Counted from the stretch's first letter, positions 8,719 to 17,868 are shown. The stretch is 64,000 nucleotides of DNA from an uncultured Bryobacterales bacterium (GCA_951813065.1 CATOTH010000006.1:372001-436000), one strand, 5' to 3'. Made by a program: numbers and translations. The notes: generated from the sequence alone by a model not told the origin.

Positions 8719-10088
8719 GCGGACTCAGCAATCCCAGCCATCGCGCAGCCCACCCCTCCAATTGGCGCCCATAGAAGCGATCGAATAGACTGAATCTTGG
8801 CATCCGATTCCAGTTGCCGGCTTTGGACCGTCGAGGAATGGTTGCGTAGCCATGCACTGGCGTTCGCGCTGTTCTGTATGGCGCTCGGGGCAATTCCGCT
8901 TTGGGGGCAATCGAAGGAAAGCCAGCCGACGCCCCCCTCATCCGGTGCAACCAGTACCGACCAGTACTCCACAGGCCCGGGCCTAGTTGATTTCTACCTG
9001 CAAGAGATCCGGATGCATGAAAAGCGCTACCGGCAGCTCCCGAACTTGACGAACGAGCGGAATGCCCCGCACTTTGTACACGGCCGGGTCACCACGGATC
9101 ACGGCGACTTGCCTTCGGAATGGGTCGATGTCACGCTGCGGTGCGGAGGAGGCTTTTTTCGTAGCACCTTTGCTGATCGCAACGGACATTTCACCTTTGA
9201 CGCCCGGTCGGACCCGGAGTATCGCAAGCGGGAAGCGAGAAACAAGACGGCTGGAGGCTACGGGTACTCCACCAGGCGTCCCCTGTATGGAACTGGGAGC
9301 GTCAGCTGCTCGCTGCAAGTTGACTCTCCTGGATACAGATCCGCTCAATTGGAGTTGCCCGACATTCGCAGGATGGGAAAGATCGAACTGGGAATCCTTG
9401 AGTTGCAACAGTTGGAGGGCGTGACCGGAACTGTCGTCACCCAGATCGCACAAGATGTCCCGCAAGCCGCAAGAAATGCCTACAACAAGGGTTTCCGGGC
9501 GCTTAGGAGAGACAAGCCCCTGTACCAGCAGGGCTCGGCCCACTTGGAGAAGGCAGTGCGGACTTATCCTGAGTTTTCGGCGGCTTGGACAGCATTGGGC
9601 GAAGCGCGCTTGGGTCTGGAGGATTCGGATGGAGCCCGCTCGGCATTCCGCCGGGCAATCGAGGTGGACCCGAAGTTCTTGCCGGCGTACGAGCGCTTGA
9701 TGGAGTTGACGGTGGTTCGAATGGAATGGCAGGACCTCGAATCTCTGTCAAGGCGTTACATAGCCTTGTCTCCAAACTCGGTCAAGGGCTTGTATTTGAG
9801 TGGTGTGGCGGCGGTGAACACTCTAGACTTCCCACACGCGGAGCAGATGGCCCAACGAATCGGTGCTCAAGATGATGAAGGCGCCGCGGTGAAGAGCCAA
9901 TTCCTCATGGCGATGGTTTACGAAGGAAGGTCCGAGTTCGCAGAAGCCGCAGAACTGTACCGGGAGATCGTTGGTCAGGTAGACCGCCGAATCAGTGACT
10001 GGATCAAGAGCAAGCTCCGGAAATGGAAGGGCGGGAACGCTGTCGAGCCACGCCCCACTTCGCTTCAATCGCCAATCGCTACACCCTA
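8719..10088 (+). repeat. tandem duplication unit 2 (TPR gene plus upstream region)
   Basis: Direct repeat of 7327-8660 at an offset of 1392 bases, including the conserved leader with its GAATAGACTGAATC element just before the TTG start. After the second stop codon the similarity ends. Confidence 0.85.
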
Positions 10089-10089
10089 A
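8797..10089 (+). CDS. secreted carboxypeptidase-regulatory-like/TPR protein, copy 2
   Basis: 430 residues, TTG start in the same position as copy 1. The signal-like segment, the beta-rich domain and the TPR helices all align with copy 1 without frame breaks, so both copies appear functional. Similarity is not even: the beta domain and the last third are nearly identical, while a central patch (after GVTGTVVTQ, about 60 residues) differs at many positions. An extra stretch beginning STDQYSTGPG lies between signal and beta domain. The uneven divergence suggests selection on the central patch, or gene conversion on both sides of it. The function is unknown. Confidence 0.8.
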   Translation: MASDSSCRLWTVEEWLRSHALAFALFCMALGAIPLWGQSKESQPTPPSSGATSTDQYSTGPGLVDFYLQEIRMHEKRYRQLPNLTNERNAPHFVHGRVTTDHGDLPSEWVDVTLRCGGGFFRSTFADRNGHFTFDARSDPEYRKREARNKTAGGYGYSTRRPLYGTGSVSCSLQVDSPGYRSAQLELPDIRRMGKIELGILELQQLEGVTGTVVTQIAQDVPQAARNAYNKGFRALRRDKPLYQQGSAHLEKAVRTYPEFSAAWTALGEARLGLEDSDGARSAFRRAIEVDPKFLPAYERLMELTVVRMEWQDLESLSRRYIALSPNSVKGLYLSGVAAVNTLDFPHAEQMAQRIGAQDDEGAAVKSQFLMAMVYEGRSEFAEAAELYREIVGQVDRRISDWIKSKLRKWKGGNAVEPRPTSLQSPIATP

Positions 10090-10361
10090 TCGCCGTTTTC
10101 GATCAAGCATCGTGGGGGTTCTTGGCTTGGCTGGCAACTCCGGGCAGGGCGCCAGGCAAATTCAAAGTTCGGTACGGGGATCGGGTTAGGCGCGTAGGCA
10201 AGGCATTCTGAGTCGCGCAGAAAGGCGACATTTGCCCGATCACGGGATGGCTGGGCCAGAAAGCAGAAACACGGTCTCCACACGCTCGCATTGAGGCGCA
10301 GCGGTGGTGGGCTCCACAACGGGGGTGGGGCTGAGAGTCGGACGAATCGGGCTGGGGGGAG
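10090..10361. other. spacer between TPR copy 2 and the transposase
   Basis: No coding signal. It should contain one end of the ISAs1-type element. A weak GGGTTA-GCG similarity to the opposite flank near 12222-12230 is the only candidate terminal repeat and is not convincing. Confidence 0.4.
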
Positions 10362-12206
10362 TTAGCTGAGCAGGAGGGCGACGGCCCCGTCCGGGTCCAG
10401 CGACAGTTGGCTCATGCGACGCTGGATGTTCTTCGTCTCCAGCAGCCGCAGGATCGAGATCGCGAGATTCGAAACCGCCGCCATCAAACGCGGCAGCGGG
10501 CCCTTGCGGATGCGGCATTTGTCCTCGCCGACGGCCACGTCCCGCACGTAGTGGACCCGATTCTCGATGCCCCAGTGACTGCGGTTCAAATGCAGCAACT
10601 GCTGCGGTGTCACCTGCTCCGGCCCCAAGCTGGTCACCAAGTAGACGGTCTCGGGCTGGCGCTGCTTGCCGGTCTTCTTGTAGGTCACCTCCCGCCGTAC
10701 CTGCGCGACGAGACGGACACCGGGAAAGTGCACGTACGGGACCGCGGGGTCGAGTTCGTCCGCGACCCGGATCGAGCGGGTTTCGATCCGTCCGTGATCG
10801 CCATCGGTGGTCGTGTACGCCGGCATGCAGTCCCAGTGAAAGCCATCGCGCACCTCCTCGAGCAGGGTGGGCTGGTTGTCTTTCACCGTCAGGGCAAAGT
10901 TGAGCTGGAGTGCCAGCAGCTTCTCCACCGTGGGGCGCTGGGTGTGCAGCGCATCCGCCGTCATACAGATCCCGGTGCCGGCGAACTGCTCGACCAACTG
11001 GCGCAGCGCCGCCCCTTCGGCATCGTCTTTCTGGCCCGTGAAGCCGAGTTGGCCGACCACCGTGCCCGAGTGGATCTCCAGCGCCGACAGCTGTTGCTGG
11101 GGGGCCTTGTCGCGGGGCTGGCCATCCGCGTCCAAGTCCCGGTCATAGGATCCGCGCAGCACCTTCCCATCGATCGCAATCGCCTGTAGCGGCGCCTCGG
11201 AATCGCCGCTGTCTGCTGCCTCGCCCTCGGCGCTATCGTCTGCCTCGTCAAAGACTTGCTCGGCTGTCCAGGCCGCCAACAGACGCTCCACCTCGGCGGC
11301 GTCAATGCGCTTGAGAATGTAGTGCCAGCTACTGATGCCGGGCGCCTCGTAGCGCCCCGTCTGGGGGCGCCGGCGGGAGCCGATCGCCGCCAGGGTCGCC
11401 TGGCTCAGGGCCCGGCCGAAGTCGCACAGTTCGGTCAGGTTCTGCTGGCCGGCCAGGCGCGCGGCGATCAGGATCGTCAGCGCGGTGCGCAGCGGATAGC
11501 GCAGGCCCCGCCGCTTGCGGGTTTCGGGAATCTGGTCGAGATAGGCGAACAGGGACCGCCATTGGGAGGGTTGCAGCATGATACAGGGTCGATGGGGTTG
11601 CCAGTGGGGATGCGGCTGGGTCGCCGCGAGCTGCTGCCGCGCGTTGCGCCGCAGCGGGTAGACGAACACGCGCTTGGGCACGCCGTGGGAGTGATAGCCG
11701 ATCGCGCCGCCACGGACCCGGCCGAACCCTTGTGTGCTGCCGACCTCGATCCAGTTGGCGGCGCGATAGCACGTGCCCGCGAAGTGGCTGGGATCAACGA
11801 ACGTTTCCGCGAGCAACACGGGAGCCGCGTGCAGGCGCAGCCACTCGCGGGGCAGTTGGCGCAGGCTGAGGCCGAGCACGCGGGAGGCGAGATGAGGGCA
11901 GGAGCCCGCCTCGCATAACAGCAGGAAGCGGGACTGATTGGCGACCAGGAAGAGCCGCTGGCGGCGCTGCAAGGAGGTCCAGCCGATCCAGCGGTCGCGG
12001 GCGGCACAGTGCAGGGCGGCGGCATGCCAGCCGATCAAGGCGAGCCACTGATCGCCGAGCACGGCGACCTGCCGCAGGCGCTTGCCACAGAAGTTGCGGA
12101 ACCCGAGATAGTGGTGCTGGCGCATCAGGTCGTTCCAGCGCGGCTCCTCGTCGGGCCGCACTGTCCGGACCTGCACTTCTCGCAAGGGAATCTCGTTCGG
12201 GATCAC
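10362..12206 (-). CDS. ISAs1-type transposase with N-terminal DUF4338 (DruA-like) domain
   Basis: A single 614-residue frame. Residues about 10-200 match DUF4338, the domain of DruA in Druantia anti-phage systems: RWNDLMRQHHYLGFRNFCG near residue 22, then LLAETFVDPSHFAGTCYRAANW. Residues about 215-614 are an ISAs1-family transposase: PETRKRRGLRYPLRTAL at its start, then AIAIDGKVLRGS and GICMTADALHTQ with the two catalytic Asp, and HWGIENRVHYVRDV with the Glu. All three catalytic acidic positions are present, so it may be active. Base composition is higher in G+C than the flanking genes. The join is continuous, without stop or frameshift. A role of the DUF4338 part in transposition is inference. 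Confidence 0.88.
   Translation of the reverse strand: MIPNEIPLREVQVRTVRPDEEPRWNDLMRQHHYLGFRNFCGKRLRQVAVLGDQWLALIGWHAAALHCAARDRWIGWTSLQRRQRLFLVANQSRFLLLCEAGSCPHLASRVLGLSLRQLPREWLRLHAAPVLLAETFVDPSHFAGTCYRAANWIEVGSTQGFGRVRGGAIGYHSHGVPKRVFVYPLRRNARQQLAATQPHPHWQPHRPCIMLQPSQWRSLFAYLDQIPETRKRRGLRYPLRTALTILIAARLAGQQNLTELCDFGRALSQATLAAIGSRRRPQTGRYEAPGISSWHYILKRIDAAEVERLLAAWTAEQVFDEADDSAEGEAADSGDSEAPLQAIAIDGKVLRGSYDRDLDADGQPRDKAPQQQLSALEIHSGTVVGQLGFTGQKDDAEGAALRQLVEQFAGTGICMTADALHTQRPTVEKLLALQLNFALTVKDNQPTLLEEVRDGFHWDCMPAYTTTDGDHGRIETRSIRVADELDPAVPYVHFPGVRLVAQVRREVTYKKTGKQRQPETVYLVTSLGPEQVTPQQLLHLNRSHWGIENRVHYVRDVAVGEDKCRIRKGPLPRLMAAVSNLAISILRLLETKNIQRRMSQLSLDPDGAVALLLS
10362..12206 (-). mobile_element. 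ISAs1-family insertion element, core only
   Basis: The transposase gene defines the element, but terminal inverted repeats and a target duplication could not be fixed by eye, so the true ends lie somewhere within 10090-10361 and 12207-12400. Confidence 0.6.
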
Positions 12207-12407
12207 TCTGCGAGTTATCGCATAACCCAGGCGTGTTTGTCCAGCCTTCCGCCTTAGTCCTTTGTCATTCAGCCATTGCTACCGAACATTGAAAAGCCCT
12301 GGGCAGGGCGCAGGGATGGGCGAAACGAGATGACTCACTGCGATAAGATGAGAGCAAGTTCAGGTTCCGGCTTGGAGCCTGTGGCTGCGTCAGAGGAGGG
12401 CGACTGA

Positions 12408-13112
12408 TTGGCAAGGCTCCGTAGGAAGGACCTCAAACGTGACCGGTTCGTTGAAGAAGTAACGCACCAAGTCACATTCGTGGCTGCCCATCGCAAGCAG
12501 TTCATTGCAGGTGGCCTCGCTATCGTCATCGTCCTGGTGGCAAGTGTCGGGTACTGGTCGTACGCCCGTCAGAGGAACCAGGCTTCTCGGGCAGCCTTGC
12601 AAGAGGCGGTAGAGTCTTATCACGGTATTGTGGGCGAAGAGAGTGTCCCGGGAGCCAAGAAATTCTCCAGCGAGGCAGAGCGCATCGACTCGGTGACCGC
12701 CGCGCTCGACAAAGTCACGTTGGACTACTCCGGAACTGCGGCTGCTGCGGGTGCCTTGTACTATGCCGGGCTTCTGGATCGCGAGGAAGACAATACCGCC
12801 GAAGCCCGGTCCCACTTCGAGCAGGCCACTCGGGGGAAAGGAACAGAGTACCCCTCCTTAGCCCGGTTGGCTCTGGCCGAATTACTGTTTGCCGAGGGTG
12901 AAGTTGCTGGCGCCAGAGAGCAATTGCAGTCACTGGTGGAGAACCCCACCCGGACGATTTCACGAGATAGGGCATCCATCGAGCTTGCGAGGACCTATCT
13001 TGAGACCGATCCGCAGAAGGCCAGGGAGATGCTGGATGCGATCCAGGCAGAAAACGGTCCGGCTAGCCCTCTAGCGGCCGCTCTTCTGGAGACTTTGTCG
13101 GAGGGGATCTGA
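12408..13112 (+). CDS. YfgM-like membrane-anchored TPR protein
   Basis: 234 residues from a TTG start at 12408 with GGAGGG eight bases upstream. The N-terminal basic segment RRKDLKRDRFVEEV is followed by one transmembrane helix (residues about 34-50) and a C-terminal region of TPR-type helices, the arrangement of the YfgM/TPR_21 family. YfgM-type proteins sit at the Sec translocon and help periplasmic chaperones; that role is family knowledge, not shown here. It is followed after 14 bases by dgt on the same strand. Confidence 0.75.
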   Translation: MARLRRKDLKRDRFVEEVTHQVTFVAAHRKQFIAGGLAIVIVLVASVGYWSYARQRNQASRAALQEAVESYHGIVGEESVPGAKKFSSEAERIDSVTAALDKVTLDYSGTAAAAGALYYAGLLDREEDNTAEARSHFEQATRGKGTEYPSLARLALAELLFAEGEVAGAREQLQSLVENPTRTISRDRASIELARTYLETDPQKAREMLDAIQAENGPASPLAAALLETLSEGI

Positions 13113-13126
13113 CCATCGGGAGCGCC

Positions 13127-14278
13127 ATGGCCTCTCGACTGCGATTTCCCCCGGAAAAATCACGCCTGCGCAGGTATCCCGAGCCGGCTGACCAAGAACC
13201 ATACCGCGGGCCGTTTCAGCATGACCGCGATCGAATCATTCATTCACGCGCCTTCAGGCGGCTCGCGGCCAAGACGCAGGTTGCAACCCTGCCGGACTCG
13301 AACCACTGTCGCACCCGGCTGACTCACACCATCGAAGTCTCTCAGGTTGCACGCTCGATCGCGACAGCGCTGGACTTGAACGTTGAACTCGTTGAAGCTC
13401 TTGCCCTAGCCCACGATCTCGGACATCCTCCGTTCGGACATGTCGGAGAGGCTGCTCTGGACGGCGAGATGAACCGCCATGGCCTGTCGTTCGATCACAA
13501 TTTCCATGGTCTACGGATAGTGGAGCATTTCGAGCGCCGATATGCGGCCTTCCGGGGCCTGAACCTCACGTTCGAGGTCCGCGAAGGCATTCTCAAGCAC
13601 TCTCGGGACCTCGACCGGAACAACCCGATTCACCAAGAGTACCTTCCTCAACTTCAGCCCACACTTGAAGCCCAGTTGATCGATGGGGCAGACGCCATCG
13701 CCTACTTGAGCGCTGACATGGAAGACGCCGTGGAAGGCAAGTACCTCCAGGCCGAGGCCGTCTGTAATCATGTGCCAGCGTTTGCCAAGATTCAGGACGA
13801 AATCAGATCGACCTACCCTGGCACGAGCGACCGACGGGTCTTCACCGAGGCCCTGCGGCGTCTCGTGGGCTCCCTCGTGCGAGGGTTCGTTGAGGGAGTG
13901 CGGGCGAAGACGCAAGCCTCAGGTGCCACCGATTGGGAGGAAGTACGTCAGTTGCCCTGTCGCATCGCGGTTCCTTCGGAACCTGCAGCCGCGACTATGA
14001 ACAACATTCGTTCGGTCTTGGCCGAAACCTACTACAACGCGATCTCCGCGCAGCGCTGTGTGTCGGGCTATTCGGACAAACTGAGGGAGCTGTTTCGATT
14101 CTATGTCGAGCATCCCGAAGCGCTCCCGGAGAGTTCGGTCCGGCAGCTCGGCAGCGAGCCGTTGGCGCAGTTGGTGTGCGACTACATTGCAGGCATGACA
14201 GACATGTACCTGCTGGTACGCCATGAGAAGCTCATTGGGGGCAGTCACCGTGAAGCCTTCCGAGAAACTCCGGCGTAG
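13127..14278 (+). CDS. dgt: dGTPase family protein (deoxyguanosinetriphosphate triphosphohydrolase-like)
   Basis: 383 residues. The HD-domain phosphohydrolase signature is complete: RAFRRLAAKTQV at 41-52, H67 in TRLTHTIEVSQ, the HD pair at 96-97 in ALAHDLGHPPFGH, and a later Asp in IDGADAIAYLSADMEDA. These residues bind the metal used to split dNTPs into deoxynucleoside and triphosphate, helping to control dNTP pools. Length fits the short bacterial dGTPase-like class. GGGAG lies a few bases before the ATG. The end overlaps the start of the HIT-like gene. Confidence 0.93.
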   Translation: MASRLRFPPEKSRLRRYPEPADQEPYRGPFQHDRDRIIHSRAFRRLAAKTQVATLPDSNHCRTRLTHTIEVSQVARSIATALDLNVELVEALALAHDLGHPPFGHVGEAALDGEMNRHGLSFDHNFHGLRIVEHFERRYAAFRGLNLTFEVREGILKHSRDLDRNNPIHQEYLPQLQPTLEAQLIDGADAIAYLSADMEDAVEGKYLQAEAVCNHVPAFAKIQDEIRSTYPGTSDRRVFTEALRRLVGSLVRGFVEGVRAKTQASGATDWEEVRQLPCRIAVPSEPAAATMNNIRSVLAETYYNAISAQRCVSGYSDKLRELFRFYVEHPEALPESSVRQLGSEPLAQLVCDYIAGMTDMYLLVRHEKLIGGSHREAFRETPA

Positions 14279-14834
14279 CTTCCGCTGGCTGGGCTTGCCC
14301 ATGTTGGTCGTCGGGGCGCTTTGCGGACTCGTGCCGCTGGTGCCAATGGCCGTGGTTAGCTGTCCCTGTGACCACGCCAGAACTGACAGCTTGGGAAGCC
14401 GTGTTTGTTCGCTGTGTCAGACAGCCGAGACGGAATCGGAAGAGATTTATTTCCTGCGCGACATCAACCCGATGAAGCCGAGTCGCTACCTCGCCCTTCC
14501 GAAGCCGCACGGCAGCGGCTTCCAGTCTACTGCGGACCTGTCGGAGGAATTGCGTGCCAAGCTATGGAGCCGAGCTGCCGAGCGAGCCGAGGAGTTGTAT
14601 CCGGGGCGCTGGGGCCTTGCCCAGAACAGCCATTTCTTTCGCACACAATGCCATGCGCACATCCATATCGGACCCCTGAGCCCAGAGGTCGACGATATCG
14701 GTGGCACACTTGTTGCGACTGCCGAAGAAGTGCCCAATGTCGGCCCGGAGCAGGGGATCTGGATGCACCCGAGGAAGGCAATGTTTTGCGTGCATCTCGA
14801 CCGGGATTTGGCCGAGATCGTGCTTGTAAGGTGA
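14250..14834 (+). CDS. membrane-anchored HIT-like protein
   Basis: About 194 residues from a GTG at 14250 (an ATG at 14223 would add nine). An N-terminal basic part and one hydrophobic helix (LGLPMLVVGALCGLVPLVP) predict a membrane anchor or signal peptide. After Cys pairs (SCPCD, VCSLC) the sequence resembles HIT-fold nucleotide hydrolases: INPMKPSRYLALPKPH, then a histidine triad in QCHAHIHIGP with H-x-H-x-H. Related exported HIT-fold proteins include CDP-diacylglycerol pyrophosphatase, a possible but unproven function. The gene begins inside dgt, which suggests translational coupling. Confidence 0.65.
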   Translation: MKPSEKLRRSFRWLGLPMLVVGALCGLVPLVPMAVVSCPCDHARTDSLGSRVCSLCQTAETESEEIYFLRDINPMKPSRYLALPKPHGSGFQSTADLSEELRAKLWSRAAERAEELYPGRWGLAQNSHFFRTQCHAHIHIGPLSPEVDDIGGTLVATAEEVPNVGPEQGIWMHPRKAMFCVHLDRDLAEIVLVR

Positions 14835-14850
14835 CTCGACAACCTTGGGC

Positions 14851-15852
14851 CTAGGGGGCTTCCCATTGGCCGGTTTCGGCCGATCGAAACACAGCGTCGA
14901 TGATTCGCATTCCCTGTACTGCATTCTCCAACGGGAACTCCAGTGATTCTCCCAGGCGGATGGCGCGGGAGAACACGTCCCCCTGAATGGTGTACTGGTC
15001 TGAAACTGCAAACTCTTCGACTCGCACACCGGCATTCCCCAACTGGCTTCCATCGTCCAGGAAGATGCGGCAGGGCCTGTCAGGGGGAGCATTGAACGGG
15101 ATCTCGATCTCAATGCGCCCGGCGGTGCCGAAGATCTGCATCCGCTGGTAGGGCGTAATCTGGGTTGCACATGAAAACGTGGCGTGCCCTCCCGGAAAAT
15201 CGAGCATTGCCGAAGTCAGCCGGTCGATTCCCCATGCAGGATCGCGCTCGATCAGCCCGACCACCCGAGTGGGTTCCTGTTCGAACAGGAATCGCGCGCC
15301 GGTAATCGGATAGCACCCAATGTCGTAGAGGCCCCCGCCACCGATTTCGGCCTGGTTGCGTATGTTCCGGGGGTCCCTGTTGTTGTAGCTGAACAAACCA
15401 TGGATGGACCGGAGGTGTCCGATTTTCCCGGATCGGACCAGTTCTCGGGCGCGCAGCCATTGAGGGTGGAATCGAACCATGAAGGCCTCTTGGACCAGCA
15501 CTCCGGCCTTGTCTCGGGCCCCGATCAGCTTGGCCGCTTCCGAAGCGTTGATGGCGATCGGCTTTTCGCAAAGCACGTGCTTGCCAGCCTCAATCGCGGC
15601 GATCGACAGGGGGACGTGCAGGTGGTTTGGCAACGGGTTGTAGACTGCTTCGATCTCGGGGTCAGCGAGCAAGTCCTCGTAGGAACCATAGGCCTTCGAA
15701 ATACTGAGCGCGTCCGCGGCAGCTTGAGCGGTGGAGACCGAGCGTGAGGCGATAGCGGCGATCCGGCAGGAGTCTGCCTTCTGCATAGCTGGAATCACCT
15801 TCTGGAGGCCGATCTTGGCCGTGCTAAGGACACCCCATTGGACGGGCTTCAT
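14851..15852 (-). CDS. Gfo/Idh/MocA family NAD(P)-dependent oxidoreductase
   Basis: 333 residues. The N-terminus carries a Rossmann-like start (VQWGVLSTAKIGLQKVIPAM) and the family motif CEKPIAINASEA with the catalytic Lys; the C-terminal half has the GFO_IDH_MocA_C type sheet (GGGGLYDIGCYPITGARFLF). Such enzymes oxidise or reduce sugars and related alcohols; the closest named class appears to be trans-1,2-dihydrobenzenediol/xylose dehydrogenase-like, but substrate is not assignable. It lies convergent to the HIT-like gene and about 60 bases downstream of the aldolase gene, probably in one minus-strand unit. Confidence 0.9.
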   Translation of the reverse strand: MKPVQWGVLSTAKIGLQKVIPAMQKADSCRIAAIASRSVSTAQAAADALSISKAYGSYEDLLADPEIEAVYNPLPNHLHVPLSIAAIEAGKHVLCEKPIAINASEAAKLIGARDKAGVLVQEAFMVRFHPQWLRARELVRSGKIGHLRSIHGLFSYNNRDPRNIRNQAEIGGGGLYDIGCYPITGARFLFEQEPTRVVGLIERDPAWGIDRLTSAMLDFPGGHATFSCATQITPYQRMQIFGTAGRIEIEIPFNAPPDRPCRIFLDDGSQLGNAGVRVEEFAVSDQYTIQGDVFSRAIRLGESLEFPLENAVQGMRIIDAVFRSAETGQWEAP

Positions 15853-15913
15853 GGTCTCACCTTGTATACGGTGCCGGAAACTGCTTTACGAACGGGCCCC
15901 AACCAGGAGTTGA

Positions 15914-16726
15914 TCACATGTAACCGCCGGCTTTGCCTGCGGTCTGTGCTTGCGGCGCTGCAGCGTCCATCTCCGAACGCATGGACCGAAACCCGTTCAG
16001 GAGCACGGACATGTCGGTGCCGCAGACCAAGAACCGCGCACCGTGCTCACGAGCCCGTTGCAGCATCTTCGTGTTGCCGAAGTGCACGCCTGGCGCGACG
16101 CCAACTCGGTTGCAGGCGGCAACCATGCGATCAAACGCAGACCAGAATTTGGGGTGCTCGAAGTCTCCAGGAATCCCAAGGGACACTGACAGGTCGAACG
16201 GACCGACCATCGTCGCGTCGACACCCGGAACCGCGACAATCCCTTCGATGTCGTCTACGCATGCCTGGGTTTCCATCTGGACAATGACCATGGATTCCTT
16301 GTTCGCGGATTCCATCTCCGCGGCGGCGCCTTTGAAGTCCAGATCCGTGACGATGCTGCGGAGCCCATATCCGCGTCGTCCGAGCGGCGGGAACTTCATT
16401 GATGCGACGATTTTGCGGACCTCTTCCACCGATTCGGTACGGGGATTGATGATGCCCATCGCCCCGACATCCAGCATGCGCGCGAGAAAGAAGTATTCCG
16501 CCTGGGGAACTCGAACCAGAGGCACCACGCCCGATGATTTGGCGACGCGAACAAATGCCTGCACGTCGTCGAAGCTCGTTCGCGCGTGCTCGCTGTCGAT
16601 GAAGAAAAAGCCCAGGCCTGCTGCGTGGACGGCGACGACGATTTCCGGATTGAAGCAGTCTGTGATGCAGGTCCCCAGGACCGTGCCGCCCGCCTGCAGG
16701 GTGGCTTTAATGGAGTTTCGTTGCAT
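15914..16726 (-). CDS. HpcH/HpaI family aldolase
   Basis: About 270 residues from ATG at 16726, preceded by GCGAGG; an upstream in-frame start at 16768 adds 14 poorly fitting residues. The barrel motifs of class II HpcH/HpaI aldolases are present: FFFIDSEHARTSFDDVQ, PLVRVPQ, IVQMETQACVDDIEGI (metal-binding Glu) and DATMVGPFDLSVSLG (metal-binding Asp). Members cleave 2-keto-3-deoxy acids to pyruvate plus an aldehyde. With the downstream oxidoreductase it could serve a sugar-acid catabolic step; the substrate is unknown. Confidence 0.9.
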   Translation of the reverse strand: MQRNSIKATLQAGGTVLGTCITDCFNPEIVVAVHAAGLGFFFIDSEHARTSFDDVQAFVRVAKSSGVVPLVRVPQAEYFFLARMLDVGAMGIINPRTESVEEVRKIVASMKFPPLGRRGYGLRSIVTDLDFKGAAAEMESANKESMVIVQMETQACVDDIEGIVAVPGVDATMVGPFDLSVSLGIPGDFEHPKFWSAFDRMVAACNRVGVAPGVHFGNTKMLQRAREHGARFLVCGTDMSVLLNGFRSMRSEMDAAAPQAQTAGKAGGYM

Positions 16727-16788
16727 GGAGCCTCGCGACGACTGCCGCCAGGGAAACTCCTTGGTCAATTAGTATTGTTGACTCGGAG

Positions 16789-16865
<77 letters not shown>

Positions 16866-17457
16866 GCAGGGCAAGACCCTACCCTTTTGGCAGGCTGCTA
16901 GTTTACTGATGATAACATAGCGCCTTGGTTGCCGAGGCTTGCCTGAGACGGCCCCAGAGACCGCTTCTCGCATTCCGAGATTTGTGCTCTATCTCCCAAT
17001 GACTCGAGATGGCCACATCCGGAAAGTGCGGGGATTCGTCTCTCGTGGCGACCGCAGCCAAGCGACACCGTGCTAGCCGGGCGGATGAAGCCGGTGGGGC
17101 ACTATTCGAATCGCAGCGCATGAACAGAACCTCAAGATTGGGAACAGCGAGGTACGATTCTCTTGGCGTCTGCCCGCGAGGACTTGAGGAAGGTCGGCTT
17201 CCTTCGTTCTCGACGCTTCGAATGGTTCTTGGTGATCGAGTCGGGTCGATGTGAAGGGTCGTGTGTGTCGAAGTCTGATGACACGTTGGGACGAGCAGTG
17301 AGGTTTCCCTCCATCTACGTGTCACTTGAAGGATTCCGTATGCTGAGTGTTTCCTTTAGGAGGCTTCCGGACCAACAGCGAATGACCATTCGTGTAACCT
17401 GATTGGGCTGGTGTCACCACTGGGCGCTCCAGCGGGTCTGGCCGACTGGGAGGGTAG
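16866..17457. other. 592-base stretch without a convincing gene
   Basis: Short open frames here have no family resemblance and poor start signals. The tRNA-Asp promoter should lie at its left end. No direct repeat of the tRNA 3' end was seen, so there is no sign of an integrated element. Confidence 0.5.
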
Positions 17458-17868
17458 ATGGATAAGAAAAACATGCTCGTTTCCGGACTCGCGGTCTACG
17501 TGGTTCACCGAGTCCTCGACTTTGCCATCCATGCGGTAGTGCTGGATGAGGCCTACGATGCCACGGCCAGTCTTTGGCGGCCTGAAGCCCAGGCAATGTC
17601 AAATATGTGGATCATCTTCGCCGTGGGACTACTGTGGGCATTTCTGTTTGTCCATATCTTCGGCTGGTTTCACAAGGGCAAGGGGATCATGGAGGGCATC
17701 CACTACGGCTTCTGCATTGGGTTGTTCGTGGCCGTTCCACAGGCTCTCAACTTGTACGCGGTAACTCCCATGCCTTTCTCCCTGTCAGTCAGCTGGATCG
17801 TCTTCGACATGGCGCAGATCATGATTTGCGGAGCTGTGCTGGCCCTCGTTTACCGGCCGAGGAACTGA
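17458..17868 (+). CDS. small integral membrane protein, unknown
   Basis: 136 residues with four predicted transmembrane helices: about 8-26, 50-70 (MWIIFAVGLLWAFLFVHIFG), 82-101 and 108-130. A GGGAGG lies just upstream of the ATG. Loops are short and end in basic residues. No known family is recognised with confidence; the size and helix pattern resemble several small uncharacterised membrane families. It stands alone between the tRNA region and a minus-strand transporter. Confidence 0.7.
   Translation: MDKKNMLVSGLAVYVVHRVLDFAIHAVVLDEAYDATASLWRPEAQAMSNMWIIFAVGLLWAFLFVHIFGWFHKGKGIMEGIHYGFCIGLFVAVPQALNLYAVTPMPFSLSVSWIVFDMAQIMICGAVLALVYRPRN

Noticed and set aside
10407-11918. Long plus-strand frames inside the ISAs1-type gene
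   Set aside because: They mirror the high-GC transposase in the opposite strand and show no motifs or ribosome-binding sites.
10090-12407. Terminal inverted repeats of the ISAs1-type element around GGGTTA-GCG
   Set aside because: Only nine matching positions with no flanking target duplication; not distinguishable from chance by eye.
15933-16772. 279-codon plus-strand frame over the HpcH/HpaI aldolase
   Set aside because: Antisense to a well-supported aldolase with metal-binding motifs; the frame has low-complexity Thr/Ser/Pro composition.
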